Shown one piece after another: positions 22,560-31,253 of a stretch of DNA of 64,000 nt. Positions within the stretch are counted from its first letter, which is position 1; each line of letters begins with the position of its first letter. The notes under the pieces are model-generated. The model searched no databases. It saw only the letters and a program-made list of their open reading frames with translations, and had not been told where the DNA came from. Origin of the DNA: CAWIJJ01 sp963836405 (GTDB lineage Bacteria > Acidobacteriota > Terriglobia > Bryobacterales > Bryobacteraceae); contig CAWIJL010000009.1 of assembly GCA_963836405.1 (NCBI GenBank), positions 341,720 through 405,719 on the forward strand, given 5' to 3'. Made by a program: the position numbers and the translations under genes.

Positions 22560-22946
22560 TTAATGCGGGGGACCCGGGACGGTGGCGTTGCGCCAGGCAA
22601 GGGCGCCGAGCACGGAGGCCGCGGCGAAGTTGATGATGGCCAGGGTGCGGTGAGCGGGATTCCGGCGGAGCGCCGCCACCTGCCCGGCGATCCACAAGGC
22701 GTTGACTCCGGTTTTGATGGCCGCGCCTTTCGCGCCGAAACGCCCATTGGAGCCGGCCAGCAGGCGATTGGCTTCGTCCTTGTTCCAGGAAGAACGGGTG
22801 TCGGCGACATGGGATGCAGCCAGGGCGGCCACGCTTGCGAGCCACAACGCCTTTGAGTGCTTCGCGGGCGCCGGGCTTTCGAAAGACTGAGCGGCCGCCA
22901 CGAAGCGGAATTGAATCAGGAGACAGAGAATTAAAGCACGCGCCAC
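22560..22946 (-). CDS. Small exported protein of unknown function (intact copy)
   Basis: The product has 128 residues. It starts with a signal peptide (MARALILCLLIQFRFVAAAQ), then a hydrophobic stretch (LWLASVAALAASHVADTRSS), a conserved polar centre (NKDEANRLLAGSNGRFGAKGAA) and two more short hydrophobic segments (GVNALWIAGQVAALRR, IINFAAASVLGALAW). I do not know the family; the layout suggests a small membrane protein. A near-identical but truncated copy lies at 305-616. Confidence 0.65.
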   Translation of the reverse strand: MARALILCLLIQFRFVAAAQSFESPAPAKHSKALWLASVAALAASHVADTRSSWNKDEANRLLAGSNGRFGAKGAAIKTGVNALWIAGQVAALRRNPAHRTLAIINFAAASVLGALAWRNATVPGPPH

Positions 22947-23082
22947 GTAAATGCTCCTGAGTAACGAATCGGCCGGGGGGCGCCGGGGCTTTAGAAGAAA
23001 CTCGATGTAATACGCAGTAATACATTGTCACTACAGAACTTAGTATTGCCAAGCGCGGCGGTTTATGTTTCAATGAAGCCGC

Positions 23083-23607
23083 ATGTCTTCGAAGCTGGCT
23101 TGCCTCCTTGTTTGGGCGATTGCTGCTGCGAGCGCCGCCCCTCCTCCGGGCATTGTCTCTGCCGCGGGAGCCTTCAAAATCAACGGCCGGGCCGTTCCAG
23201 CGGCTGGCGCCGCATCGGTCCCGGTGACTCTCGGGGACGAGATAGCCAGCACCGCGGTGCCGGTCGTCATTCGCTTTGACGAGTACCAGGCGGTGATTAC
23301 GGTGGATCCGCAGTCAGTGGTGCAGAGCGGCGAACTCGACGGCGTGCCGTTTGTGCGGCTGGTTTCCGGATCGCTTCAATACAACATCACGCCGGGGTCG
23401 AAGCTGGTGATCTTCAAAGCCCAGAAAGCCGTGAAGACGGGCGTTCGGGGCGCAGTCTCGATCGCTGGGCACGGGCGGACGGTGGCGATCGCCGGAGTTG
23501 GGGGCGGCGCGGCGGCCGGCGTGACCACGGTAGCTCTTGTGAAGCGCAGCAAGACCTGCCCGGACGGGACACCGAAAGATCACGACTGCGGCAAGAGCGG
23601 CAAGTAA
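23083..23607 (+). CDS. Exported FecR-like protein
   Basis: The product has 174 residues with a signal peptide (MSSKLACLLVWAIAAASAAP). The central part reads FKINGRAVPAAGAASVPVTLGDEI, then TVDPQSVVQSGELDGVPFVRLVSGSLQYNI, resembling the beta-rich FecR/iron-dicitrate regulator fold, often found in envelope proteins with unknown ligands. A hydrophobic Gly/Ala segment near 140-158 could be a membrane anchor. The tail holds CPDGTPKDHDC, possibly a disulfide loop. Its TAA abuts directly the stop of the convergent O-antigen ligase gene. Confidence 0.6.
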   Translation: MSSKLACLLVWAIAAASAAPPPGIVSAAGAFKINGRAVPAAGAASVPVTLGDEIASTAVPVVIRFDEYQAVITVDPQSVVQSGELDGVPFVRLVSGSLQYNITPGSKLVIFKAQKAVKTGVRGAVSIAGHGRTVAIAGVGGGAAAGVTTVALVKRSKTCPDGTPKDHDCGKSGK

Positions 23608-24984
23608 CTAACGCGGGCCGGGATTCCAGACCTCGACACGCTCATCGCGCGGCTTCATCGACATCCCCACTCCGCAGATCCATGCGAGCAGCATGGCATT
23701 GGCGGGAATGTACAAGTTGAAATCCACCATGCTGTGCAGGCCGATGGCGGCGATTGACCCGATGCAGGCTATGGCCAGGAAGCGCACGCGCGGCTCGGCG
23801 CCGGGCGAGGCCGCGCGCCAGACGTGACGGACGATGCCGCCCATGAGCACGGCCACGATAACGAAGCCGGCGACGCCGAGTTCGATCAGGAACTGAAGGT
23901 AGTCGTTATGAACGCGGTCGTCGCTGACCATAGGCACGGTGACCTTATGGCGCAGGAAGGCCGATTCATAGCCGCCGAGGCCGCAGCCGAAGACGGGGAA
24001 GTCGCGGAGCACCGCGAGGCTCTCTTTCCATAGCGTTACGCGGCCTTCGGCGGTGAGCTCATTGCCGGTCTCGGCGAAGCGGGCGATGAGGGCATCGGAC
24101 GGCAGGAACAGGAAGCCGCCGGCGAGGACGGCGGCCAGGACCAGGGCGGCGACGGCCGAGCGCCCTCCCTTGCCTCTCCAGGCCACGATGCCCATGACCA
24201 GGATGGCGAAGAGCGGGGCGATGAAGCCGGCGCGCGAGAGCGACGAGAGCCCGCCGACCAGGATCAAGGCAGCGGCGGCGAAGCCGACGCACATGGCGAT
24301 GGCCGGGCGCACGGGGAACTCGCGGCGCGTATCGAGCCCTCGCCAGAGCGCGACGGGAAAGGCGAGGGCGAAGGGCAGGACCATCTCGAGCAGTCCCGCG
24401 TAATGGTCGCGGTTCGAGTAGGTACCGGACGCGGTCTGGCCGCCGATGGCCTGGGCGATGCCGAGGACGGACTCGAGGACCGCGACGATGACGAGCGGCA
24501 GGACGGCGAACCAGCGGCCGTCACGCGTCTCGGCCGATACCTGGTAGACCAGGAGGAACACGAGCGAGTAACAGCAGCAGAGCAGCAGGTGGTTCATGCC
24601 GGCGGACGGCAGCACATTCAACGGCGCAGCCCACTGGTGGACGCCGACGGCATCGAGGCCGCGGAGCAGCTCCTCGCGAGCGGGCGAGATCACGGCCAGC
24701 ACGAAGCGCGGCAGCGGGATCAACTGCAAGGCCGCCCAGGCGGGCAGCAGGCACGCGCACCACAGGACCACGCGCGGGACGGGGACGAAGCGGCGGCGGT
24801 TGACCAGCCACCAGACAAAGCCTACGAGGCCCGCGGCGAAGAGGAAGACTTTGCGGTCAAAGCCGACGACACCGCCGTACTCGAAGACGGCGTAAGCCCA
24901 GACGAGCGAGAGCGCCACGAGGGTGACGGCGCGGTTCAAAGTTCCCACGATGCGCCTCGTGGACCTGGATTTCCGGCGCGCCAC
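23608..24984 (-). CDS. O-antigen ligase/polymerase-like membrane protein
   Basis: The product is a 458-residue polytopic protein with about ten to twelve hydrophobic segments. The Wzy_C/WaaL-type motif is present: SSLSRAGFIAP, then EGRVTLWKESLAVLRDFPVFGCGLGGYESAF and HNDYLQFLIELGVAG. These proteins join or extend lipid-linked glycans at the periplasmic face. The gene is intact and transcribed away from the main exopolysaccharide operon. It may be a second polymerase or ligase besides the Wzy at 32612-34113. Confidence 0.8.
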   Translation of the reverse strand: MARRKSRSTRRIVGTLNRAVTLVALSLVWAYAVFEYGGVVGFDRKVFLFAAGLVGFVWWLVNRRRFVPVPRVVLWCACLLPAWAALQLIPLPRFVLAVISPAREELLRGLDAVGVHQWAAPLNVLPSAGMNHLLLCCCYSLVFLLVYQVSAETRDGRWFAVLPLVIVAVLESVLGIAQAIGGQTASGTYSNRDHYAGLLEMVLPFALAFPVALWRGLDTRREFPVRPAIAMCVGFAAAALILVGGLSSLSRAGFIAPLFAILVMGIVAWRGKGGRSAVAALVLAAVLAGGFLFLPSDALIARFAETGNELTAEGRVTLWKESLAVLRDFPVFGCGLGGYESAFLRHKVTVPMVSDDRVHNDYLQFLIELGVAGFVIVAVLMGGIVRHVWRAASPGAEPRVRFLAIACIGSIAAIGLHSMVDFNLYIPANAMLLAWICGVGMSMKPRDERVEVWNPGPR

Positions 24985-24999
24985 GCGCCATAATCTGCG

Positions 25000-26209
25000 T
25001 TGGCCTTCTCGCGCGCATCGGCGGCGGCGGTTGCCGCATTATCCGGCATTCTGGTCGTATTCTCCGGTTCGGGCCTGCTGCTGGAGACAGCCTATCGTAG
25101 CAACTCCCAAGCGGAAGCGGCACTGTGCCGGTTGCATATTTGCGCAAGCGACCGGTTGATCGAGAGCGTAGCGGCGGCGCGGCTCGACCCTGCTCCGGAG
25201 GCGGCGGCGCGGGCAGTGGCAGCGGCGCTCGAAGCACTGCGGCGCGATGCGGCGTTCGCGAACCGCTGGAGCGATGCGGCGGAGGCGCTGGCCACGGCGG
25301 GACAGCGCGCGCGGGCGGCGGCGGCTTTCCGGCGCGCGGTGGCACTGGCGCCGAACTCGCCGCCGGTACTGATGCAGGCGGCTAACTTCTTCTTCCGTAG
25401 CGGCGAGGCGGCGGCGGCGCTGCCGCTTACCGCGCATATCCTCCGCCTGGTGCGCAATTACGACGCGCTGATCTTCTACACTTACTCGCGATGCGGCGCG
25501 CCGCTCGAGGAAGTGCTGCGGGCCGGCATGCCGGAGAAGGCGGAGGCGGGCCGCGGGTTGCTGGCCTCCATGCTGGCGGCGGCACCGGCGGCCGAGCTTG
25601 CCACGGTGTGGACGTGGCTGCGCGCGCGGCGTTACGACGATACTAAGACAGCGTCACGCTATGTGGACGCGTTGCTTACGCGGCGGCTCTACAGCGAGGC
25701 GGCAGCGTTACAGGCGAGTTACTCCGGCGCAGCGGCGGACGGTAACCTGATCTACAACGGCAGCTTCGAGGCTGCGTTTCAAGGCTCGCGGCTCGACTGG
25801 ACGGCATCGCGCGAGGTGCGGGACTCTTCGGTAAGCCGCGGCGGCAACTGGTCCATGCGGCTAAGCTTCGACGGGGCCGAGAACGTGGACTATCATGGCG
25901 TATCGCAGATAGCGGTGGTACCAGCCGGGCCAGTACCGTTTCCGCGCGTGGGTAAAAAGCAACGGACTAAGCACGGACCGTGGGGTGTTCTTCCACATCT
26001 TCGATGCGGAAGCGCCCGGCAAACTGGACAATCGCACTCCTGAAGTTACAGCGGCGCCGGAGTGGACACCACTCGAAGTTATGTTGACTATTCCATCGGG
26101 TACGCACCTGGTGAAGATAGAAGCGCGGCGCGAACCTTCGTGGAAGTTCGACAACAAGATTTCGGGCACTGTGTGGCTGGATTCGGTCTCGCTCACACCG
26201 GTCTTGTAG
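25000..26209 (+). CDS. Exported TPR protein with C-terminal jelly-roll-like module (one frameshift)
   Basis: An N-terminal hydrophobic segment (AAAVAALSGILVVFSGSGLLLE) anchors or exports the protein. Ala-rich helical repeats of TPR type follow (AFANRWSDAAEALATAGQRA, AAAFRRAVALAPNSPPVLMQ). From residue 245 the sequence turns to NLIYNGSFEAAFQGSRLDW ... SMRLSFDG, the opening of a carbohydrate-binding-like jelly roll. A frame change near 25915 separates it from YRFRAWVKSNGL ... WKFDNKISGTVWLDSVSL, which completes the fold. Such TPR/CBM proteins are common at acidobacterial polysaccharide loci. A role in glycan secretion or tethering is inferred. Confidence 0.65.
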
Positions 26210-26491
26210 GAATCGTCCTACAAAGCGGCATACAGAGCGTGACAAAAATAGCCGTTCGGCCAAAATATTAGTACCAGTTGTTTCGGACAATGATATCTTA
26301 AACTTAGCGGTAATACGGCTGTCCGACATAGGGCCTTAGTACTCCGACGTAATACGAATCTCCTTGACGTGTATCAAACCATCCAGTATTCTCAGGTTTC
26401 TCTTCCCGGTGACCACCTTAGGTGGCCGCAAACCAAGACAAAAAGGCAGACTGGGACTTTAGGGGGCGAAGCCTGCCCATACAGAACAGCC
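26210..26491 (+). promoter_or_regulatory. AT-richer leader region before the polysaccharide operon
   Basis: This 280-base stretch has no convincing gene and is clearly less GC-rich than its flanks. It holds the inverted repeat TCGGACA/TGTCCGA (26283-26289 and 26320-26326) in a run of A/T-rich DNA. It is the only sizeable gap before the 20-kb plus-strand locus and therefore the likely main promoter and leader. I saw no convincing ops element for the RfaH-like protein. Confidence 0.4.
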
Positions 26492-27034
26492 ATGAGTGCG
26501 TTACCCGCACAATTGCTCTATCGCGCGCCCGAGTTCGGCTGGTATGCCGTGACGGTCCGGCGCAATTTCGAGCGAGTGGCGTCCGGGCTACTCGAATCGA
26601 AAGGCTACGAGCAGTATGTTCCGTTCGTCCGCTGCCGCCGCCGCTGGTCCGACAGGACTAAGGAACTGGAAGCCCCGTTATTCCCGGGCTACGTATTCTG
26701 CCGCTTCGATCCGGAGCACAAGGTACCGATCCTGGAGTGCACCGGAGTGGCGGGGATCGTCGGATTCGGGAACCGTCCGGCGACGATCGACGAAGAAGAG
26801 ATCCGTAATATCCAAACCATGCTGGCGGCGTGCCTCCACGTGGAGCCTTATCCATTCCTGCACAGCGGACAGAAGATCCGCGTGGAACACGGGCCACTCG
26901 CGGGAGTAGAGGGCGTGATCGTGACGGTGAAGAACGGTTTCCGGCTGGTGGCGTCGGTGACGATGCTGCAACGATCGGTTTCCGTCGAGATCGACCGCGA
27001 GTGGGTTACCCCGATACCGAACACCGCCCGATAG
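26492..27034 (+). CDS. NusG/RfaH-like transcription antiterminator
   Basis: The ATG at 26492 gives a 180-residue protein. The NusG N-terminal domain is evident: FGWYAVTVRRNFERVASGLLESKGYE, EAPLFPGYVFCRFD and TGVAGIVGFGNRPATI. A KOW-containing C-terminal domain follows (IRVEHGPLAGVEGVIVTVKNGFRLVAS). Specialised NusG paralogues (RfaH, UpxY, LoaP types) load on RNA polymerase at long polysaccharide operons and suppress early termination. The position as first gene of the locus fits this role. The frame is open further upstream to 26369, but the family's length favours the chosen start. Confidence 0.85.
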   Translation: MSALPAQLLYRAPEFGWYAVTVRRNFERVASGLLESKGYEQYVPFVRCRRRWSDRTKELEAPLFPGYVFCRFDPEHKVPILECTGVAGIVGFGNRPATIDEEEIRNIQTMLAACLHVEPYPFLHSGQKIRVEHGPLAGVEGVIVTVKNGFRLVASVTMLQRSVSVEIDREWVTPIPNTAR

Positions 27035-27047
27035 AGGCGGTCTCCTC

Positions 27048-27317
27048 ATGCAAGACACACTCCGCAAGAAGCGCACGATCAGCCTCCGCCTTTCCGAAGG
27101 CGAGTTCGAGGCATTAAAAGCACTGCACAGCGCGCACGGCGCGCGAAACATCTCGGAATTCATCCGGGCCACGATGCACCGCGTGATTTCCGAGGCCGCA
27201 CACGAGACCGATTCCCTGGAGGTACGAGTCCAGGAGATGGACGGGAAGCTGAGCGTCCTGGACGGCGAAGTGGCGCGGTTGACACGGCTTTTGGAGAACC
27301 GGCATGAGCCTCAATAA
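27048..27317 (+). CDS. Ribbon-helix-helix protein with coiled-coil tail
   Basis: The product has 89 residues. RTISLRLSEGEFEALKALHS followed by NISEFIRATMHRVI is the ribbon-helix-helix DNA-binding pattern. The second half is a heptad-rich coiled coil (LEVRVQEMDGKLSVLDGEVARLTRLLE). It lies 13 bases after the antiterminator gene and overlaps the start of wza by 14 bases, so it is part of the operon and may regulate it. The target site is unknown. Confidence 0.7.
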   Translation: MQDTLRKKRTISLRLSEGEFEALKALHSAHGARNISEFIRATMHRVISEAAHETDSLEVRVQEMDGKLSVLDGEVARLTRLLENRHEPQ

Positions 27318-28249
27318 GATTGTTCTGGCGCTGGCACTGGCACCGCTGTGCCTGCTGGGGCGCGGCGAAGAGCAGGCGGCGCCGGCGTACGTGCTGGGCC
27401 CGGACGATCAAGTAGTGATCCGGGTGGTGGACATCGACGAAGTGCCGGACAAGCCGTTCCGGATCGACACACGGGGCAACGTGAACCTGCCGGTAGTGGG
27501 GCGGGTGCGGGCGGGCGGCCTGACGGTGGAGCAACTGGAGGCGACGCTCGGGGAGAAGTTCGGGGCGGTGCTCCAGCATCCGACGGTGACGGTATATCGT
27601 GAGCGAGTTCCGGAGCCAGCCGGTCTCGGTGCTGGGGAGCGTGCGAACGCCGGGGGTGCACCAGATCCGCGGGCGGAAGACGCTGTTCGAAGTGCTGTCC
27701 CTGGCCGGGGGATTGAACCCGGATGCGGGGAGCTCGATCAAGATCACGCGGCGGAAGGAGGCGGGTCCGCTGCCGCTGCCGGGGACGAAGGACGATGCCA
27801 GCGGGGAGTTCCAGGTGGCCGAGGTGGCGGTGAAGTCGGTGATGGAGGCGCGGAACCCGCAGGAGAACATCGAAGTGCTGCCGAACGACGTGGTGTCGGT
27901 ACCGCGGGCGGACCTGGTGTACGTGATCGGGGCGGTGAAGAAGGCGGGCGGCTTCGTGCTGAGCGAGAAGGAGAAGATCTCGGTGCTGCAGGCGCTCTCG
28001 ATGGCGGAAGGGCTGGACAAGTCGGCGGCCTCGAAGGAGGCGCGGATTCTGCGGCCGGTGGGGGATTCGGAGACCCGGCTGGAGATTCCGGTGAATTTGA
28101 AGGAGATCATGACCGGGAAGTCCGGGGATGTCTCGCTGCTGGCGAACGACATTTTGTTTGTGCCGGTGAACGGTCCGAAGAACGCGTTTACGCGGGGGCT
28201 GGAGGCGGCGATCCAGATCGGGACCGGGGTGGCGATCTACCGGCGGTAG
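27304..28249 (+). CDS. wza: Polysaccharide export outer-membrane protein, Wza family (one frameshift)
   Basis: The start at 27304 gives a signal peptide (MSLNKIVLALALAPLCLLGR). The Poly_export domain reads YVLGPDDQVVIRV, RIDTRGNVNLPVVGRVRAGGLTVEQLE. Two SLBB-like modules follow: VSVLGSVRTPGVHQIRGRKTLFEVLSLAGGL and VYVIGAVKKAGGFVLSEKEKISVLQALSMAEGL. A single extra base near 27597 shifts the frame between TVTVY and VSEFRSQP. Wza-type proteins form the outer-membrane export channel and work with Wzc. Confidence 0.85.
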
Positions 28250-28531
28250 GTGTCCGGAAATGGGATTAGGTTCGTTTGGAAAATACGAGATACGGGCGTG
28301 AGGGGTGGGGGATGTTGGCGGGAACAAAGAGGGTCCCTGACGGCCGCGGCTCTGTAACGGGTGTTCGGAAGTGGGATTAGGTTCGTTTGGAAAATACGAG
28401 TTGTGCGGGCGAGCGGGGTGTTCGGATTTGGGATTAGGTTCGTTTGGAAAATGCGAGATACGGGCGCGAGCGGCGTGTTCGGAGTCAGGATCAGGTTCGT
28501 TTGGCATTTTCATGAAATCTCGAATGGCGCG
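28250..28531. repeat. 57-bp direct repeats (NEPNP-type intergenic repeat)
   Basis: Units begin at 28361, 28418 and 28475, exactly 57 bases apart, and a further unit begins at 28250. Each contains GTGTTCGGA followed by GGATTAGGTTCGTTTGGAAA, then a short variable part; the last unit decays. On the minus strand the core would read FPNEPNP over and over, which is a chance translation of the repeat rather than evidence for a protein. The block fills most of the 391-base gap between wza and wzc. The rest of that gap (28532-28640) shows nothing recognisable. Confidence 0.8.
28333..28360. repeat. Short GC-rich motif, copy 1 (GGCCGCGGCTC core)
   Basis: The bases CCCTGAC-GGCCGCGGCTC-TGTAACG here resemble a second copy at 50173-50204. 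Both lie between genes. It may be a dispersed REP-like element of this genome. This copy is embedded in the 57-bp repeat block between the first and second units. Confidence 0.4.
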
Positions 28532-28640
28532 GGCAAAAGGAGCGCAAGACGCCGCGGGGGAGATTGTAACACGGGGGCGCAAGCGGATTTGGAGTAAGTG
28601 GTTGTTTGTCAACGAGTTGACCTTTGTGAACGGATAACTG

Positions 28641-30989
28641 ATGAGCAGCGATTCGGACGGACAGTCGCGGGAACTGGCGCCGGTAGGATATACGGAAGCG
28701 CCGGGGCGGTACGGGCGGGAGTATGTGGACGATGCGGCGCCCGGGGGGCTGCTGGAGTATTGGAACATCCTGCGGCGGCGCAAGGGCGCGGTGCTGCTGT
28801 TCGCGTTCGCGGGGGTGCTGCTGGCGGTGCTGGTGACGCTGCCGCAGACGCCGGTGTACCAGGCGCGGGCGTCACTGGAGATCCAGGCGATGAACCAGGA
28901 CTTCCTGAACATGAAGCAGCTCAACCCGGTTTCGGAAGCGACGGACTACTTTTCGAACGATATCCAGACGCATATCAAGCTGCTGCAAAGCGAAACGCTG
29001 CTGGAGCGGGTGGCGGCGAAGATCAAGAAGGAGCAGACGCAGGAGCTGGCGCTGCCGACGGGCCGGTTGAATTCGTGGCGGCGGGCGCTGCGGCTGCCGG
29101 AACCGAAGCCGGCGGATGCGCGGGAAGAGGCGCTCGGGTTCGCGCAGGGAAGTTTGAAACTGCGGGCGGCGGGGCAGACGCGGGTGGTAGAGATCCTGTG
29201 CGACTCGACGGATCCGCGCCTGGCGGCGGAATTCGCCAACACGCTGGGGAACGAGTATATCGACCAGAGCATGGAAGCGCGCTGGGAGATGAACCAGCGG
29301 ACGAGCGCATGGCTGGCGCGGCAACTGGACGATATGAGGATCAAACTGGAGCGGTCAGAGGATCAGCTTCAGCGATACGCGCGGCTGACCGGGCTGCTGT
29401 TCACGGGGGACAAGGACAAGCAGAACGTGAGCGAGGAGAAGCTGCGGCAGTTACAGGAGGAGCTATCGCGGGCGCAGGCGGACCGGATCGCCAAGCAGTC
29501 GCGGTACGAGATGGCGCAGAGCGCGGCGCCGGAGACGCTGCCGGACGTGCTGAACGACAATTCGCTGCGGGAGTACCAAGCGAAGGTGACGGACCTGCGC
29601 CGGCAGGAAGCGGAGCTGGGGGCGACGTACAAGCCGGGCTACGACAAGGTGGAGAAGGTGAAGGCGCAGATCACGGCGCTCGAGACCGCGCTGGTGCGGG
29701 AGCGGAAGGCGATCATCGAGCGGATCCGGAACGACTACGAGCAGGCGCAACGGCGGGAGACGCTGCTGGCGGCGAGTTACACGACGCAGGCGAAGCTGGT
29801 GACGGCGGAATCCGAGAAGTCGATCCAGTACAACATATTGAAGCGGGAAGTGGAGACGACGCGGCAGCTCTATGAAGGGATGCTGCAACGGGTGAAGGAA
29901 GCGGCGATTGCGTCGGCGATGCGGGCGAGCAACGTGCGGATTGTGGACATGGCGACGGCGCCGAAGCTCCCATACAAGCCGCGGCTGAGCATGAACGGCA
30001 TGCTGGGGCTGCTGGCGGGGATGTTTCTGGGGGTGGCGTTCGTGGTGATGCGGGAGCGGGCGGACCGGACGATCCAGGCGCCGGGGGACACGCAGTTTTA
30101 CCTGAACCTGCCGGAACTGGGAGTGGTGCCGGAGGCGAATTCGCACACGCGCCGCATCATTTACCGCAGCCGGAAGGCGAAGGCGCTGGCGGCCGAGACG
30201 GAGCCGCAGCCGGCGGGGAGCGGGGTATTGACGCTGCGCACGGGGGCGGCGGCGACGGAGCGGGTGGAGCTGATCACGCACCAGCGCAAGCGGAGCATGG
30301 CGGCGGAATCGTTCCGGGTGGTGCTGACCTCGATCCTATTTTCGGGCGAGAACGGCGGGCGGCCGCGGGTGCTGGTGCTGACGAGCGCGGGGCCGACCGA
30401 GGGCAAGACGACGGTGGCGAGCAACCTGGCGATCGCGCTGGCGGAGATCCGGCGGAAGGTGCTGGTGATCGACGCGGACATGCGGAAGCCGCGAATGCAC
30501 CACATTTTCGACGTGAACAACGAGCGGGGATTGAGCACGATTTTGCAGGAGCGGACGCTGACGGACGAGGCGATGCAGGGCATGGTGCAGGAGACGTCGA
30601 TTCCGAACCTGTACGTGCTGCCGACGGGGCCGACGGCGGCGACGGGGCTGCTGTACTCGCCGGTGCTGGGGCAGTTGCTGAAGCGGTGCAAGAAAGAGTT
30701 CGACATGGTCCTGATCGACACGCCGCCGATGTTACAGATGCCGGACGCGCGGGTGGTGGGGCGGGAAGCGGACGCGGTGGTGATGGTGGTCCGGGCCGGC
30801 CAGACGACGCGGGACGCGGCGCTTGCGGCGCGGGAGCGGCTGACGGAAGACGGTACGCGGATGCTGGGGACGATTCTGAACGACTGGAATCCGAAGGAGT
30901 CGCCGAACGGGTATTACGGGTACTCGAATGGGTATGGGTATTACCGGGGATATGGGGAGCATTACTATGCGGCGAGGAAGGCGGAGTAA
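28641..30989 (+). CDS. wzc: Wzc-type chain-length regulator and BY-kinase
   Basis: The product has 782 residues. After a Wzz-type N-terminus with a membrane helix at 51-67 comes a long periplasmic coiled-coil region (EEKLRQLQEELSRAQADRI) up to a second helix near 450-475. The kinase domain has Walker A TSAGPTEGKTT (about 581-591), Walker A' VLVIDADMRKPR and Walker B FDMVLIDTPP. The C-terminus is a tyrosine cluster (GYYGYSNGYGYYRGYG), the autophosphorylation tail. It couples polymer length and export through Wza. The gene is intact and strongly G-ending in codon use. Confidence 0.92.
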   Translation: MSSDSDGQSRELAPVGYTEAPGRYGREYVDDAAPGGLLEYWNILRRRKGAVLLFAFAGVLLAVLVTLPQTPVYQARASLEIQAMNQDFLNMKQLNPVSEATDYFSNDIQTHIKLLQSETLLERVAAKIKKEQTQELALPTGRLNSWRRALRLPEPKPADAREEALGFAQGSLKLRAAGQTRVVEILCDSTDPRLAAEFANTLGNEYIDQSMEARWEMNQRTSAWLARQLDDMRIKLERSEDQLQRYARLTGLLFTGDKDKQNVSEEKLRQLQEELSRAQADRIAKQSRYEMAQSAAPETLPDVLNDNSLREYQAKVTDLRRQEAELGATYKPGYDKVEKVKAQITALETALVRERKAIIERIRNDYEQAQRRETLLAASYTTQAKLVTAESEKSIQYNILKREVETTRQLYEGMLQRVKEAAIASAMRASNVRIVDMATAPKLPYKPRLSMNGMLGLLAGMFLGVAFVVMRERADRTIQAPGDTQFYLNLPELGVVPEANSHTRRIIYRSRKAKALAAETEPQPAGSGVLTLRTGAAATERVELITHQRKRSMAAESFRVVLTSILFSGENGGRPRVLVLTSAGPTEGKTTVASNLAIALAEIRRKVLVIDADMRKPRMHHIFDVNNERGLSTILQERTLTDEAMQGMVQETSIPNLYVLPTGPTAATGLLYSPVLGQLLKRCKKEFDMVLIDTPPMLQMPDARVVGREADAVVMVVRAGQTTRDAALAARERLTEDGTRMLGTILNDWNPKESPNGYYGYSNGYGYYRGYGEHYYAARKAE

Positions 30990-31037
30990 TGTCTACCCTC
31001 AGAGTCTCGGCAAGCCGAACTGAAGGCGAGGGCTCTA

Positions 31038-31253
31038 ATGCAACTCCACTACTCGTCTGTAATCGGCTGTGAAATGGAGGCGGATTCGGCTTGGGCGCAA
31101 TTTCCGGTGCGGTGCCGGGCATTGCCGCTGGAGTCCGCCCTAGACAGGACTTATAAGCCGGGAAGAAGTCTCAGCCATCTCGGAATTGAGGGTGCCGCAC
31201 TGCTGGTTCGGAGAGCGATCACTTCAAACGGACCAGGTCAGACGCGTGCATAG
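31038..31253 (+). CDS. Small ORF of unknown function between wzc and wzx
   Basis: The 71-residue frame starts MQLHYSSVIGCEMEADSAW and ends before wzx. It has no recognised domain and a weak ribosome binding site. Base composition drops here compared with wzc, so it may be leader sequence of the lower-GC segment rather than a gene. It is listed because nothing else explains the 200-base gap. Confidence 0.2.
   Translation: MQLHYSSVIGCEMEADSAWAQFPVRCRALPLESALDRTYKPGRSLSHLGIEGAALLVRRAITSNGPGQTRA

Noticed and set aside
25039..25457. Minus-strand Arg/Ala-rich frames opposite the TPR gene
   Set aside because: They mirror the Ala-rich TPR coding sequence and have no start signal or domain.
27590..27605. 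Programmed frameshift in wza
   Set aside because: There is no slippery heptamer or downstream structure that I can see, and a single extra base fits the general pattern of indels in this window.
28250..28531. Possible CRISPR array
   Set aside because: Units are 57 bases and contiguous, with no unique spacers of regular length and no cas genes nearby.
27311..28924. Long minus-strand open frame (over 500 codons) across wza and the repeat block
   Set aside because: It is antisense to clear wza coding sequence, rich in Arg/Pro/His as expected from reversed GC-rich codons, and its NEPNP motifs come from the intergenic DNA repeat.
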